From Atherinomorus stipes (taxonomy: Eukaryota > Chordata > Actinopteri > Atheriniformes > Atherinidae): a stretch of DNA of 64,000 bases. Shown here piece after piece: positions 1-9,736 of this stretch (its first letter is position 1; each line of letters starts with the position of its first letter). A model generated the notes under the pieces. The model made no database searches. It saw nothing but the letters and a program-made list of their open reading frames with translations, and was not told the origin of the DNA. Both the position numbers and the translations under genes were made by a program. The stretch spans positions 37,501 to 101,500 of the forward strand of contig JALJCO010001423.1 in NCBI GenBank assembly GCA_023101725.1, written 5' to 3'.

Positions 1-430
1 GTCTTCTGAGTATTTTTTCTAAGTGTTTATGCATGGTCCAGGTCATCTGACAGTCTTCTGAATATGTTCTAAGTCTTTATGCATGGTCCAGGTCATCTGA
101 CAGTCTTCTGAATATGTTCTAAGTGTTTATGCATGGTCCAGGTCATCTGACATGATCCTGAGAATCATTCTAAGTGTTTATACCTGGTCCAGGTCATCTG
201 ACATGATCCTGAGAATCATTCTAAGTGTTTATGCATGGTCCAGGTCATCTGACAGTCTTCTGGAATTGTTCTAAGTGTTTATGCATGGTCCAGGTCATCT
301 GACATGATCCTGAGAATCATTCTAAGTGTTTATACCTGGTCCAGGTCATCTGACAGTCTTCTGAGTATTTTTTCTAAGTGTTTATACATGGTCCAGGTCA
401 TATTGCAGTCACCTGAGAATATTTCTAAGG
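1..430. repeat. AT-rich minisatellite, ~50-bp period, two unit types
   Basis: About eight head-to-tail units of roughly 50-52 bp share the core TAAGTGTTTATGCATGGTCC followed by AGGTCATCTGACA. Two unit types differ in the first 20 bases: type A begins GTCTTCTGAATATGTTCT and type B begins ATGATCCTGAGAATCATTCT. Reading left to right the order is A A A B B A B A, then a decayed unit. The array is cut by the left edge of the window. It lies downstream of TAF5 exon 4 on that gene's strand, so it is probably intronic. The short ORFs across it are periodic artefacts. Confidence 0.9.
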
Positions 431-470
431 TCACACAGATGACCCCAGCATCTGTCAGAGTCCTCCGACA

Positions 471-745
471 CCAGGCTGCAGCCCCGCGGCCAGCAGGTAA
501 TGTCCGCTCGGTCCAGGCTGCAGCCCCCCGGCCAGCGTAATGTCCCCCGGTCTAGGCTGCAGACCCCCGGCCAGCGTAACGTCCTCCGGTCCAGGCTGCA
601 GCCCCGCGGCCAGCGTAATGTCCTCCGGTCCAGGCTGCAGCCCCCCGGCCAGCGTAATGTCCCCCGGTCTAGGCTGCAGACCCCCGGCCAGCGTAATGTC
701 CCCCGGTGTGAAAGCTGCAGCCCCCCGGCCAGGGCCTGTCCCGGT
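471..745. repeat. GC-rich minisatellite, 39-bp period
   Basis: Around seven tandem copies of a unit starting CCAGGCTGCAGCCCCCCGGC and ending GTAATGTCCCCCGGT. Successive unit starts at 513, 552, 591, 630 and 669 give an exact 39-bp period. Because 39 is divisible by three, reading frames stay open and show a 13-residue periodic peptide on either strand. This is a consequence of the repeat and not evidence for a gene. It abuts a different minisatellite on each side. Confidence 0.9.
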
Positions 746-3587
746 CCAGGCTGCTGACCCCCACGGTCAGCGTACCAGGTCCCCCGGGTGTGAAACCAGC
801 AGGTCTGGTCCTGGTCCCCCGGTCCCGCCCTGACCCCCACGGTCCGGCGTACAGGTCCTGCGGGTGGCTGCAAACCAGCAGGTCGCGTGGTCCTGGTCCC
901 GGTCCCGCCTGACCCCCACGGTCCGGTACCAGGTGCGGGTGTGAAACCAGCAGGTCTGGGCCTGCGCCCCCGGCCCGCGTCCTGTCCCCCCGGTCAGGTT
1001 GCAGGCCCCGGGTGTGAAACCAGCAGGTCCGGGGCTGGGCCTGGTCCCGTCCCGCCTGACCCCCACGGTCCGGTACCAGGTCACGGCTGTGAAACCAGCA
1101 GGTCTGGACCTGGTCCCGGTCCCGCCCTGACCCCCACGGTCCGGTACCAGGTTGCGGGTGTGAAACCAGCAGGTCTGGGCTGGCCTGGTCCCGGTCCCGC
1201 CCTGACCCCCACGGTCCGGTACCAGGTTGCGGGTGTGAAACCAGCAGGTCTGGGCCTGGTCCCGGTCCCCCCCTGACCCCCACGGTCCGGTACCAGGTTA
1301 CGGCTGTGAAACCAGCAGGTCTGGGCCTGGGCCTGGTCCCGGTCCCCCCCTGACCCCCACGGTCCGGTACCAGGTTGCGGGTGTGAAACCAGCAGGTCTG
1401 GGCCTGGTCCCGGTCCCGCCCTGACCCCCACGGTCCGGTACCAGGTTGCGGGTGTGAAACCAGCAGGTCTGGGCCTGGTCCCGGTCCCGCCCTGACCCCC
1501 ACGGTCCGGTACCAGGTCACGGCTGTGAAACCAGCAGGTCTGGGACTGGGCCTGGTCCCGGGCCCGCCCTTACCCCCACGGTCCGGAAGGAGGTCACGGC
1601 TGTGAAACCAGCAGGTCTGGGCCTGGGCCTGGTCCCGGTCCCGCCCTGACCCCCACGGTCCGGTACGAGGTTGAGGGTGTGAAACCAGCAGGTCTTGGCC
1701 TGGTTCCGGTCCTCCCCTGACCCCCACGGTCCGGTACGAGGTTGCGGGTGTGAAACCAGCAGGTCTGGGCCTGGTCCCGGTCCCGCCCTGACCCCCACGG
1801 TCCGGTACGAGGTTGACGGGTGTGAAACCAGCAGGTCTTGGCCTGGTTCCGGTCCCCCCCTGACCCCCACGGTCCGGTACCAGGTTGCGGGTGTGAAACC
1901 AGCAGGTCTGGGCCTGGTCCCGGTCCTCCCCTGACCCCCACGGTCCGGTACCAGGCTGCGGGTGTGAAACCAGCAGGTCTGGACCTGGTCCTGGTCCCGC
2001 CCTGACCCCCACGGTCCGGTACGAGTTTGCGGGTGTAAAACCAGCAGGTCTGGGCCTGGGCCTTGTCCCGGTCCCGCCCTGACCCCCACGGTCCGGTACG
2101 AGGTTGCAGGTGTGAAACCAGCAGGTCTGGACCTGGTCCCGGTCCCGCCCTGACCCCCACTGTCCGGTACCAGGTCACGACTGTGAAACCAGCAGTTCTG
2201 GGCCTGGGCCTGGTCCCGGTCCCGCCCTGACCCCCACGGTCCGGTACCAGGTCACGGCTGTGAAACCATCAGGTCTGGGCCTGGTCCCGGTCCCGCCCTG
2301 ACCCCCACGGTCCGGTACCCGGTTGCGGGTGTGAAACCAGCAGGTCTGGACCTGGTCCCGGTCACGCCCTGACCCCCACTGTCCGGTTCCAGGTCACGGC
2401 TGTGAAACCAGCAGGTCTGGGCCTGGGCCTGGTCCCGGTCCCGCCCTGACCCCCACGGTCCGGTAAGAGGTTGCGGGTGTGAAACCAGCAGGTCTGGGCC
2501 TGGGCCTGGTCCCGGTCCCGCCCTGACCCCCACGGTCCGGTACGAGGTTGCGGGTGTGAAACCAGCAGGTCTGGACGTTGTCCCGGTCCTCCCCTGATCC
2601 CCACGGTCCGGTACCAGGTGGGGGGTGTGAAACCAGCAGGTCTGGACCTGGTCCCGGTCCCGCCCTGACCCCCACGGTCCGGTACAAGGTCGCGGGTGTG
2701 AAACCAGCAGGTCTGGGCCTGGGCCTGGTCCCGGTCCCGCCCTGTCCCCCACGGTCTGGTGCGAGGTTGCGGGTGTGAAACCAGCAGGTCTGGGCCCTCG
2801 CCTGGTCCCGGTCCTCCCCTGACCCCCACGGTCTGGTACGAGGTTGCGGGTGTGAAACCAGCAGGTCTGGGCCTGGTCCCGGTCCTCCCCTGACCCCCAT
2901 GGTCCGGTACCAGGTCACGGCTGTGAAACCAGAAGGTCTGGGCCTGGTCCCGGTCCTCCCCTGACCCCCACGGTCCGGTACCAGGTTACGGCTGTGAAAC
3001 CAGCAGGTCTGGGCCTGGGCCTGATCCCGGTTCCGCCCTGACCCCCACGGTCCGGTACGCGGTTGCGGGTATGAAACCAGCAGGTCTGGACCTGGTCCCG
3101 GTCCTCCCCTGACCCCCACGGTCCGGTACCAGGTTGCGGGTGTGAAACCAGCAGGTCTGGACCTGGTCCCGGTCCCGCCCTGACCCCCACCGTCCGGTAC
3201 AAGGTCGCGGGTGTGAAACCAACAGGTCTTGGCCTGGGCTTGGTCCGGGTCCTGCCCTGACCCCCACGGTACGGTGCGATGTTGCGGGTGTGAAACCAGC
3301 AGGTCTGGGCCTGGTCCCGGTCCTCCCCTGACCCCCACGGTCCGGTACGAGGTTGCGGGTGTGAAACCAGCAGGTCTGGGCCTGGTCCCGGTCCTCCCCT
3401 GACCCCCACTGTCCGGTACCAGGTTGCGGGTGTGAAACCAGCAGGTCTGGACCTGGGCCTGGTCCCGGTCCCGCCCTGACCCCCACGGTCCGGTACCAGG
3501 TTGCGGGTGTGAAACCAGCAGGTCTGGGCCTCGGCTTGGTCCCGGTCCCGCCCTGACCCCCACGGTCCGGTACGAGGTTGCGGGATC
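746..3587. repeat. Long GC-rich minisatellite, 71/77-bp period
   Basis: Nearly 40 tandem units. The basic unit of 71 bp contains GTTGCGGGTGTGAAACCAGC, then AGGTCTGGGCCTGGTCCCGG, TCCCGCCCTGACCCCCACGG and TCCGGTACCAG. Many units carry a 6-bp GGGCCT duplication, giving 77 bp. The first 300 bp are more degenerate, and the right edge is sharp at about 3587. Both 71 and 77 equal 2 modulo 3, so all three minus-strand frames read the same periodic peptide (DLLVSHPQP, TVGVRAGPGPGP), which produces false ORFs of up to 447 codons. The minus strand carries four G-runs per standard unit (see findings). Confidence 0.95.
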
Positions 3588-4777
3588 AGTCACTGACAAG
3601 TAAATTAGGAAAGCGTGAGAATCTAATTGACAGAAGAAAAAAAAAGATCAATTGCAGAGGCTGGCTCGATTTTTCCCACCAGGCTTTAAAGACATCTGAT
3701 GGAGAAAATGAGATGAAACTCTGCACAAGGATCTGAAATGGCGTCAAAACCAGCCCAGCAGAGTCCGGTCTGGTCCACAGGATGAATTTGGTAAATATGA
3801 AAATGACACACGAGACATTAACCGCAAATCTTAAAAATAAATATATGTGAAATTCCTCATTTTTCCCATGTGGAACTGCATTTTCATGTAAACATAACAA
3901 ACATTTACAAGGCAATGCAACAACTTGTTCTGGCTTTTATGTTTTTCTTACTTCCCAAGCCCACTTTTTCACTTCCAATACCAATACCACACGTGAAGTA
4001 TTAGCCGATGCACGATATAAATACTTAGCTGTGTTTCGGCAGAAGATTAAGCAACAGGTTAATGAAATAAGTTCATAACACTAATTATTTGGAAAAACTG
4101 ACCCATTTAATATTTACCATTGACTATGACGAATTTTAAATTTACAAACATAGTAATATATAAATAATTACAAATAAATTAAGACCCAGTCAGGAAGAAG
4201 TGCTTAATTGCCGTATCGGCCTGATATCCGATACTGGTATCGGATTGGGACAGCCCTATTATTTAATAGATCTTCCTCAGTCTGTATGATGAGGTGAGTC
4301 AGTTCAGGTGGTCAGAGTTACGTCAAATGAGTAAATGTGTACATATGTATTTTCAACTTCAAGCTCTTGAAAAGTATTGCAGTCATGATGTGAAATACTT
4401 TTTTTCAGATACCTGTGGTTACATTTTTTGAGATTTACTAGATCTTTTGTGATTTGTCATCTGTAATGCATCTGTAAACAATAAACTGAGGCTAAACATT
4501 TTCCTCACTACACTTACTTTTCTCAAGAAATTGTGTCTTCTAAAAAGATAGTTTGTTTAATAAACATTTTGATAAGGTACTTGTACTTCTTTGCACTAAA
4601 TGAAAACTTTTTTGGAGTTTAATCTGTGGTTGTTATGCTGTTATTTTACTGAGTCTGCATTTACTGTTTATAACCCCCTGAACTGTAATGAGTTGGACAT
4701 CCTTGCTGTACGGTGTATAATCAGAAACATGATATAAACAAAGACTTTACAGTCTTTTGTTTTGAGTAAAATCCTAC
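3588..4777 (-). other. Presumed TAF5 intron 4, mostly unique AT-rich DNA
   Basis: Low-GC sequence between the minisatellite and TAF5 exon 4. No coding exon is recognised. A 109-codon minus-strand ORF (3586-3915) has no resemblance to TAF5 or any family I know. The WD40-repeat exons of TAF5, expected next, are not present anywhere to the left, so intron 4 must exceed 4.7 kb, or the locus is broken or misassembled here. The segment 4000-4262 holds decayed pieces of a 'gatatcgg' MITE. Confidence 0.6.
3995..4262. repeat. Decayed 'TATCGG' MITE fragment
   Basis: The left part contains TTAGCCGATGCACGATATAA and the right part contains GCCTGATATCCGATACTGGT followed by GGGACAGCCCTATT. Such repeated 'cgatatcgg' motifs ending in '(t)ccctat' mark the same non-autonomous family seen at 52.2-53.2 kb and 61.1-61.5 kb. 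Borders are uncertain. Confidence 0.5.
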
Positions 4778-4941
4778 CTATTTTGTGAGGGAGCATTTGG
4801 ATCCTGTTTCTTGCTTTTGGAACCCATGCTGTCCTTTTTGGGCTTTTTCTTCTTTGGTTTACCCTCCTCATTTTCTGCCTCCTCATCCTCATCATCAAGA
4901 GGCAGCTCAATTTCAGGCTCCTTCAATAGTCCATAGTAAAC
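4778..4941 (-). CDS. taf5: TAF5 exon 4 (acidic/basic linker)
   Basis: Acceptor cggtttag|GTTTACTATGG. It encodes VYYGLLKEPEIELPLDDEDE, a Glu-rich then Lys/Pro-rich linker, and SKKQDPNAPSQNR, ending in phase 2 at AATAG|gtagga. In the family this linker leads directly to IPLPELKDSD and the WD40 propeller, which are not in this window. Confidence 0.93.
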
Positions 4942-6518
4942 CTAAACCGGGGGGGAAAAAAAAGAATCTGGTCACACATAATTGTTTCAATAAGGCTGTG
5001 GATGATAGATATGTAATCATATCTGGTGTGTTTTTCCAACCTTAGCTTTATTAGCTTCCCGCTTTGCCTCTCCAGCCAAGCTGCCCGACATAGCATCGAT
5101 CTGGCTTTTGCTGCGTGGCATGCCATCAAAGATGTCAATGTAGAGGTGCTCTTGGATGATATTCCAGATCTGGTTGTTCTGACGCTCCTGCAGGTGTCTC
5201 TTCAACAGCTGATAGGAGTCACGAGAGATGCGCAGGACAAATTTGCTAGTGCGGAAGTCCAGCAGAGTCTCGTTTCCTTTCATGTGCTCCTTTTTAGTCA
5301 GGCCAGATAAAACCCGCAAGTCATCTTCATAGTAGCACTCCTGGTCCCCACTGAACCTGAGAAAGGAGAAAAACAGATATAGAGCTACAAGAGCTGTGCG
5401 AGATGTAAACCGTTGTTTATATTTGGAAGTATACCACAATAAAGGAACTTACTTTTCAAAGAAGGCCTTAGCCTCATTTTCATGATTGTTGTACACCAGT
5501 TCGAGGTACATGTGGACAAACAGCGGGTAAAAGACCTGAGAAAGTTCTGCTCTGTGGCAGTCCAAAACTGTTTCTATGAACTTCTTCAGGTCTCTGTAGT
5601 AAACTCCATACAGAGCTGGATCTCCCTGCTGGCTGTAGGCTGACAGCACTACACTGACATCTGGCTGATCATCCCCAGCTGCTGCTGCAAGAATCACAGA
5701 CATGTGGAGTTTGGTCAGTACTGGACTGATTGCAATTATGGCCATTTTTAGCATACTTGCACATATTTCACACTTCGACTCTTTCTAATGTTGCAGTTAA
5801 CATCGCTGGTTTAGTAATTCAACCCCCAAGATTCGCCATAAACTTTTCTGTCAACTAATAAAAATCTAAATTGATATTCAATTGATTTTAGCTATCTCAA
5901 TAAATAAGAATAAATCTGGATTAACATATTGCATTATGCCACATTTATTAAACAAGGAACAACTATTGTTTGCAACACAAACTTTTAATATTGTATCTAT
6001 AGCTATCAAAGTTACCAATGAATGCATTACTCAACTCGTAGTTTATCTGACCTCCACACATGTTTGATTTAACAACTAAAAACAAAGGTAGTTGGATGAA
6101 CTGTACCCTTGGTTGGCGCCGGAGGAACGGCGGTAGAGACCGTCACCCGGCTGAGAAGAGAGGTCGTATCCCCGCCATCTGAATTCCCACTACCCGCTCC
6201 TCCCGGCCCGGACCCCGAGGAGTCAGCCCCCTTCGGATCCAACGCATCCTCCGGCAATCCCGCCTCACGTCGCAGTATTTCAGCGGACTCTGACAGCTTG
6301 TTCTTCGCGAGGAACTGCAGGACAGCCAGCAGCGTCTGCTGGTCCTCCGGGGCTCCCACCGTAGGTTTGTTGCTTCCAGCCGAAGCGCTGGGCCCGGGGG
6401 ATGTAGAAAGCACTTTGCCGTCATTGGCATTACTATTTCCGAAGCCGTCGCTTTGCGGTTCTGTTTTTATATCTACTTCGTCTTTAGCGTCGACCATACT
6501 ACCCTGTATGGCCGCCAT
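4778..6518 (-). CDS. taf5: TAF5, TFIID/SAGA subunit 5 (5' part of gene, exons 1-4)
   Basis: TAF5 is a scaffold subunit of TFIID (and of SAGA/PCAF-type complexes in some lineages) that acts in the nucleus. The joined coding exons are 6107-6518, 5453-5684, 5041-5356 and 4778-4941, with phases that agree at each junction (412, 232, 316 and 164 nt). They give about 374 residues: a low-complexity N-terminus, a LisH motif at about 57-89, the NTD2 helical domain at about 145-300 (including FYPLFVHMYLELVYN and HMKGNETLLDFRTSKFVLRI), and the acidic/lysine linker LPLDDEDEEAENEEGKPKKK. The vertebrate protein is about 800 residues. The six-bladed WD40 part lies outside the window. Splice sites are all GT-AG. 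Identification comes from recalled family sequence and is very secure. Confidence 0.96.
5041..5356 (-). CDS. taf5: TAF5 exon 3 (NTD2, second half)
   Basis: Acceptor tctcag|GTTCAGTGGGG. It encodes FSGDQECYYEDDLRVLSGLT, then the highly conserved HMKGNETLLDFRTSKFVLRI, IWNIIQEHLYIDIFDGMPRS and SLAGEAKREANKAK. Donor GCTAAG|gttgga. The length of 316 nt restores phase 0. The longer ORF running upstream is intron read-through. Confidence 0.95.
5453..5684 (-). CDS. taf5: TAF5 exon 2 (NTD2, first half)
   Basis: Acceptor ttcttgcag, then codons for AAAGDDQPDVSVVLSAYSQQ through the NTD2 helices FIETVLDCHRAELSQVFYPL and ending NEAKAFFEK. The donor is GAAAA|gtaagt. A CAG-CAG repeat at the acceptor leaves a 3-nt ambiguity in the exact start. 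NTD2 mediates contacts inside TFIID with TAF6 and TAF9 and the histone-fold partners. Confidence 0.93.
6107..6518 (-). CDS. taf5: TAF5 exon 1 (start codon, LisH)
   Basis: Begins with ATG at 6518-6516 (MAAIQGSMVDAKDEVDIKTE), followed by a Ser/Gly/Pro-rich stretch and the LisH dimerisation motif (QTLLAVLQFLAKNKLSESAE, about residues 61-80). A further Gly/Ser-rich linker reaches VPPAPTKG. The donor is AAGG|gtacag, with GT at 6106-6105. The start is chosen because it is the first Met, has a purine at -3, and matches the conserved MAA start of vertebrate TAF5. Confidence 0.95.
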
Positions 6519-6620
6519 TTTCTAAATGAAATGCGCATGTGCGAACTTGAAGACAAGAAACTCCAACGGTTCAAGATTGTGTAATCTGATTGGTTGTTAC
6601 TGTGACGCGTCATGTAAAAC
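6500..6620 (-). promoter_or_regulatory. TAF5 promoter with YY1-type site over the start codon
   Basis: AAAATGGCGGCC (6521-6510, minus strand) matches the YY1 consensus and overlaps the ATG. Upstream lie an inverted CCAAT box (ATTGG at 6589-6593) and the palindrome TGACGCGTCA at 6603-6612, which resembles an ATF/CREB-type element. No TATA box is seen, as is usual for housekeeping TFIID genes. The start site is not determined. Confidence 0.6.
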
Positions 6621-6662
6621 GAAGAAGACCCGCCTTCATGACCTCCAAACCAATCTGTGCTC

Positions 6663-6692
6663 TCAAACTTCATGCGTCGGCATGAAGTTTGA
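6663..6692. other. Perfect 13-bp-stem hairpin
   Basis: TCAAACTTCATGC (6663-6675) and GCATGAAGTTTGA (6680-6692) are perfect inverted repeats around a 4-nt loop, about 145 bp upstream of the TAF5 ATG. A third half-site, GACTTCATG, follows immediately. Confidence 0.8.
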
Positions 6693-6954
6693 CTTCATGT
6701 AACGCTATCAAATATAATAATAAATAATATTTTAAAGAATCTGCATTAAAACAACATATTAAAACCGATTGTCATCATCATCACTAACACACCAGCATCA
6801 TCATCATGGCATCTGATAGGCTACAAAAATCATGAGACAGGAAAGCCATTAAAGGAATACTCGGGTTCATTTTTGCATGTAATTTTATTGCATAAAACTC
6901 TGAAATTAAAATGAATCCTCATTCCTCTCTGTCTTTGATTTATTTTTGTACTGT
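6693..6954. other. AT-rich spacer, no gene seen
   Basis: Contains short CAT/ATC triplet runs (around 6773-6807) and nothing that can be assigned. Confidence 0.5.
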
Positions 6955-6964
6955 TTATTCTAAT

Positions 6965-7265
6965 TCAGGAGGGTAAAAGGGAAGCTGCCAAGCTGGAGTC
7001 TGTCCCAGCAAATTGCCATTGAGCAGCAGAATACATCTAGACAGGTCACGAGTCCATCGCAAGACCAACACAGAGAGACAAAAAAAAAAAAAAAATGTTT
7101 GGATATGGTTTGGATGGTTGGAGGAAGCCAGAATACCTGGAGAATCCACACATACATGGAGGATATATGCAAACTCTACACAGAAAGGCCACTGTTCGAA
7201 CCCCTCCTCAGCTGAGGATCAAACCAACTTTTTGCTGTGAGGCTGCAGTGCTAACCACCGCACTG
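6965..7265 (+). repeat. Common teleost dispersed repeat, diverged copy
   Basis: Contains the run of motifs found in a very common fish repeat: CTAGACAGGTCACGAGTCCA, an AACACAGAGAGAC segment followed by poly-A, GGAGGAAGCCAGAATACCTG, ATGCAAACTCTACACAGAAA and TGCTGTGAGGCTGCAGTGCT ending AACCACCGCACTG. The family name is not certain to me. No coding capacity. Confidence 0.7.
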
Positions 7266-7589
7266 CGTACAACCCCAACAAACTGCGTTTTTGTACACCA
7301 ATGACATCTTTGTATTCGCACAGTGGCATTGTAATATTCAAAAACGTATTGAATCCAGTATTTTGACTGGCAGACATTGAAGTATTGATTCCAGAGTTTC
7401 AATACACCCTTCCATGCATCTGAGTATGAGATGTCTTTTTCCAGAAAGTCCTGTTAAAGGCCATAGCCTACAGAATGTCTTTCAAACATCAGAATGCATA
7501 AAACACATAAAAGCCCCACTAGAGAAACAGCAAATAGGTTAAAATAAGCAACACCAACAAGACATGCAGGCCATATCAGCAACACCGGC

Positions 7590-8140
7590 ATTAAGCAATA
7601 ATAATAATAATAGCTTTTATTTAAAAGTGCCTCATCAAAACACCCATTAAAAACACAGACATTAAAACATAAACATTAAAACAACGATATAAAATACAAA
7701 AGACAAACTAAAACTGGTATCAAACCAGGAACAACGGGATTTTTGTGAGAAAGTTAGGTGGGATATGATTGCCTAAACAAATGTTTTCAGTCCAGTTTTG
7801 AAATGAGTATATGAGTCCAGGGTACGGAAATGGGTAGGGAGGGAGTTCCAGAGGTGAATGCCCTGTGACCCATAGTGGTGAGACGGGCCTGAGGGACAGA
7901 GAACTAGCAGGTGTTGGAGGATCTTAGTGAGTGGGTGGGGGGTGTTTAAGTGGAGAAGGTCTGAGATGTAGGAGGGAGCCATGTTATGGAGAGCCTTGAA
8001 AGTAATGAGAAGTATTTTGAAAGCAACTGGATAACGGGTACTGCTATGCATGATGTACTGCAATTGAATATCCTTCTCTTTTCGTAGAATTTTGAAAGCA
8101 TTCAAAGAGGTTGGTTTTTTAAATTTCATTATATTTTAAA
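7590..8140 (-). mobile_element. L2/CR1-like LINE, 3' end with ORF2 C-terminus
   Basis: The minus-strand ORF at 7773-8129 reads VAFKILLITFKALHNMAPSY, ISDLLHLNTP, GIHLWNSLPTHFRTLD and HFKTGLKTF. This is the characteristic C-terminal tail of L2/CR1-type LINE ORF2 (FKILLLTFKALH...P.YL.DLL...LWNSLP...FK..LKT). It is followed by a short 3' UTR with an AATAAAAGC tail and an (ATT)n microsatellite at 7600-7612, as expected of the family. It is 5'-truncated, lacks the RT domain and is inactive. Confidence 0.85.
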
Positions 8141-9120
8141 GCTCATCTCATGCTTAAGGATGCAGTTAAACTAGGCTCTTAGTGAACTTTGTGGCTGGTC
8201 TTGCTAAAGTTAAATGAGATGATGGGCTTGTAGGCTGAACGTAGCCGAGTGTAGAAGTATGAATCTTTCCAAGCAATACGTTGGGATAAAATGTCTATAT
8301 TTTCATTTTGTATAGAGAAGATCTTGATATAATAATAATAATAATAATAAGGCTGCAAGTCTAAAGGTGTGGAATAAAAGCCCAGTTGTGGTTTACAGTT
8401 TTTGAACAGTTTGTCTAAAGCATATTAGCAATAATTCAATTGTTATGATCAAATTGCTTATTGATAAAAAAAAAAAAAAGTTTTTTTTTTTAAATTTTAA
8501 ACATACTAAAATATGCTTGTCCTAAAGTTCGAAATACTGAATATTCTAAATATTCACTAATATGAAGTGGAACCTCTAACCTTTTAAAAGTGGAACCACT
8601 ATAAGTTTGACATATTAGCAAACAAAAATTAAACTGCTAACCAATATTGAATTGGATTTTCTGGAATTATTTAGAAATCTGTATATTGATCTAATCTAAC
8701 AAAACTAAATTGGATGTAATTCAACAGATATTTTCCTGTACCTATACCTAAAGCGGCCTTTTTTTTCTCTCACCTGTTATAAATGTACTTCTTTGTACCA
8801 CATGGTGGCACTTTGTTCCCACGCATTCCTGAAATAGGAGGCCAATTTTGAATGTCCCAACAAAGAGCAGAATAAGAACAATGTGTTTTTATTAGAAATA
8901 TATTAAGAAATATCAAATATAATGTGTTATTTACAAAAAGTTGACATGTAAAATTGTTTGAGATTGCAATGACCTACTGTACAAACTTTGACTACCAAAT
9001 ATATGAAGAAATAACTTTTTACTGTATTTCATAATAGTTGTATTTCACCGTTAAATGTGCCCCTCCTGTGTAAATGAACAGTGACTGTGGTCAGTTAACC
9101 AAGAACAATGGAGGGCTATG
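8141..9120. other. AT-rich intergenic DNA
   Basis: Holds an (AAT)n microsatellite at 8331-8350 and A/T homopolymers near 8466-8490. No gene is recognised. Confidence 0.6.
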
Positions 9121-9149
9121 ATTTATTCGAACAGTCAAACAGCCTCCTC

Positions 9150-9175
9150 CCACACACACACACACACACACACAC
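9150..9175. repeat. (CA)n microsatellite
   Basis: Thirteen uninterrupted CA units. Confidence 0.95.
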
Positions 9176-9716
9176 TTACTAACACCATGAGTGCGATGGT
9201 TCACTGCTGGCGGCAGTCCCCATTAAACACAGATGTATATATCTAAAATGGAGCTCTGTTCCCAAGATGATGCAGTGTGTTTAAAAAAGCACAACCTAGC
9301 AACTGCAACACTGGCTTTAAGCAATGGATTATGGGTAATGCATATGCATACTGCATTTGAAATAATGTTTGCATTCATAATGTAGCTGGTAGGAGCAGTT
9401 TGAATCTGTTTGCTGTGTTTTGTTCATTTTCTTACTGCATTTGTTTTGCAGATTTTATGAGATTTTATAGCTTTCATATCACCACTACCGATGCATTTTG
9501 CTGCAAAACATTTTAGGGTCACTTCAAATGGAGGACAAAGGGAAGCAAAGATACTCAGCAAGAGCTGATCCAAGGACAGGAAGGTCACTGTGGTAACACC
9601 CCAGGAGCAGATACACTTTTACAGTATTTCTTCTCTAATTCCTGCTTTTTAAGACAAACATATCCTTATAACTGATCAATCTCCTCCACATTTAGGTAAA
9701 TATATAACTGATCAAT

Positions 9717-9736
9717 CCCCCCCCCCCCCCCCCCCC
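9717..9736. repeat. Poly-C tract
   Basis: Twenty consecutive C residues. Confidence 0.95.

Noticed and set aside
409..873. 154-codon minus-strand ORF with 13-residue repeats
   Set aside because: Artefact of the 39-bp minisatellite, whose period is a multiple of three.
669..2012. 447-codon minus-strand ORF and its companions (1517-3599)
   Set aside because: Entirely within the 71-bp tandem repeat. The same periodic peptide appears in all frames, and there is no start context, splice logic or known family.
3586..3915. 109-codon minus-strand ORF next to the minisatellite
   Set aside because: Does not match the next TAF5 exon or any known family. AT-rich intron sequence.
6109..6525. 138-codon plus-strand ORF opposite TAF5 exon 1
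   Set aside because: Antisense shadow of a GC-rich coding exon.
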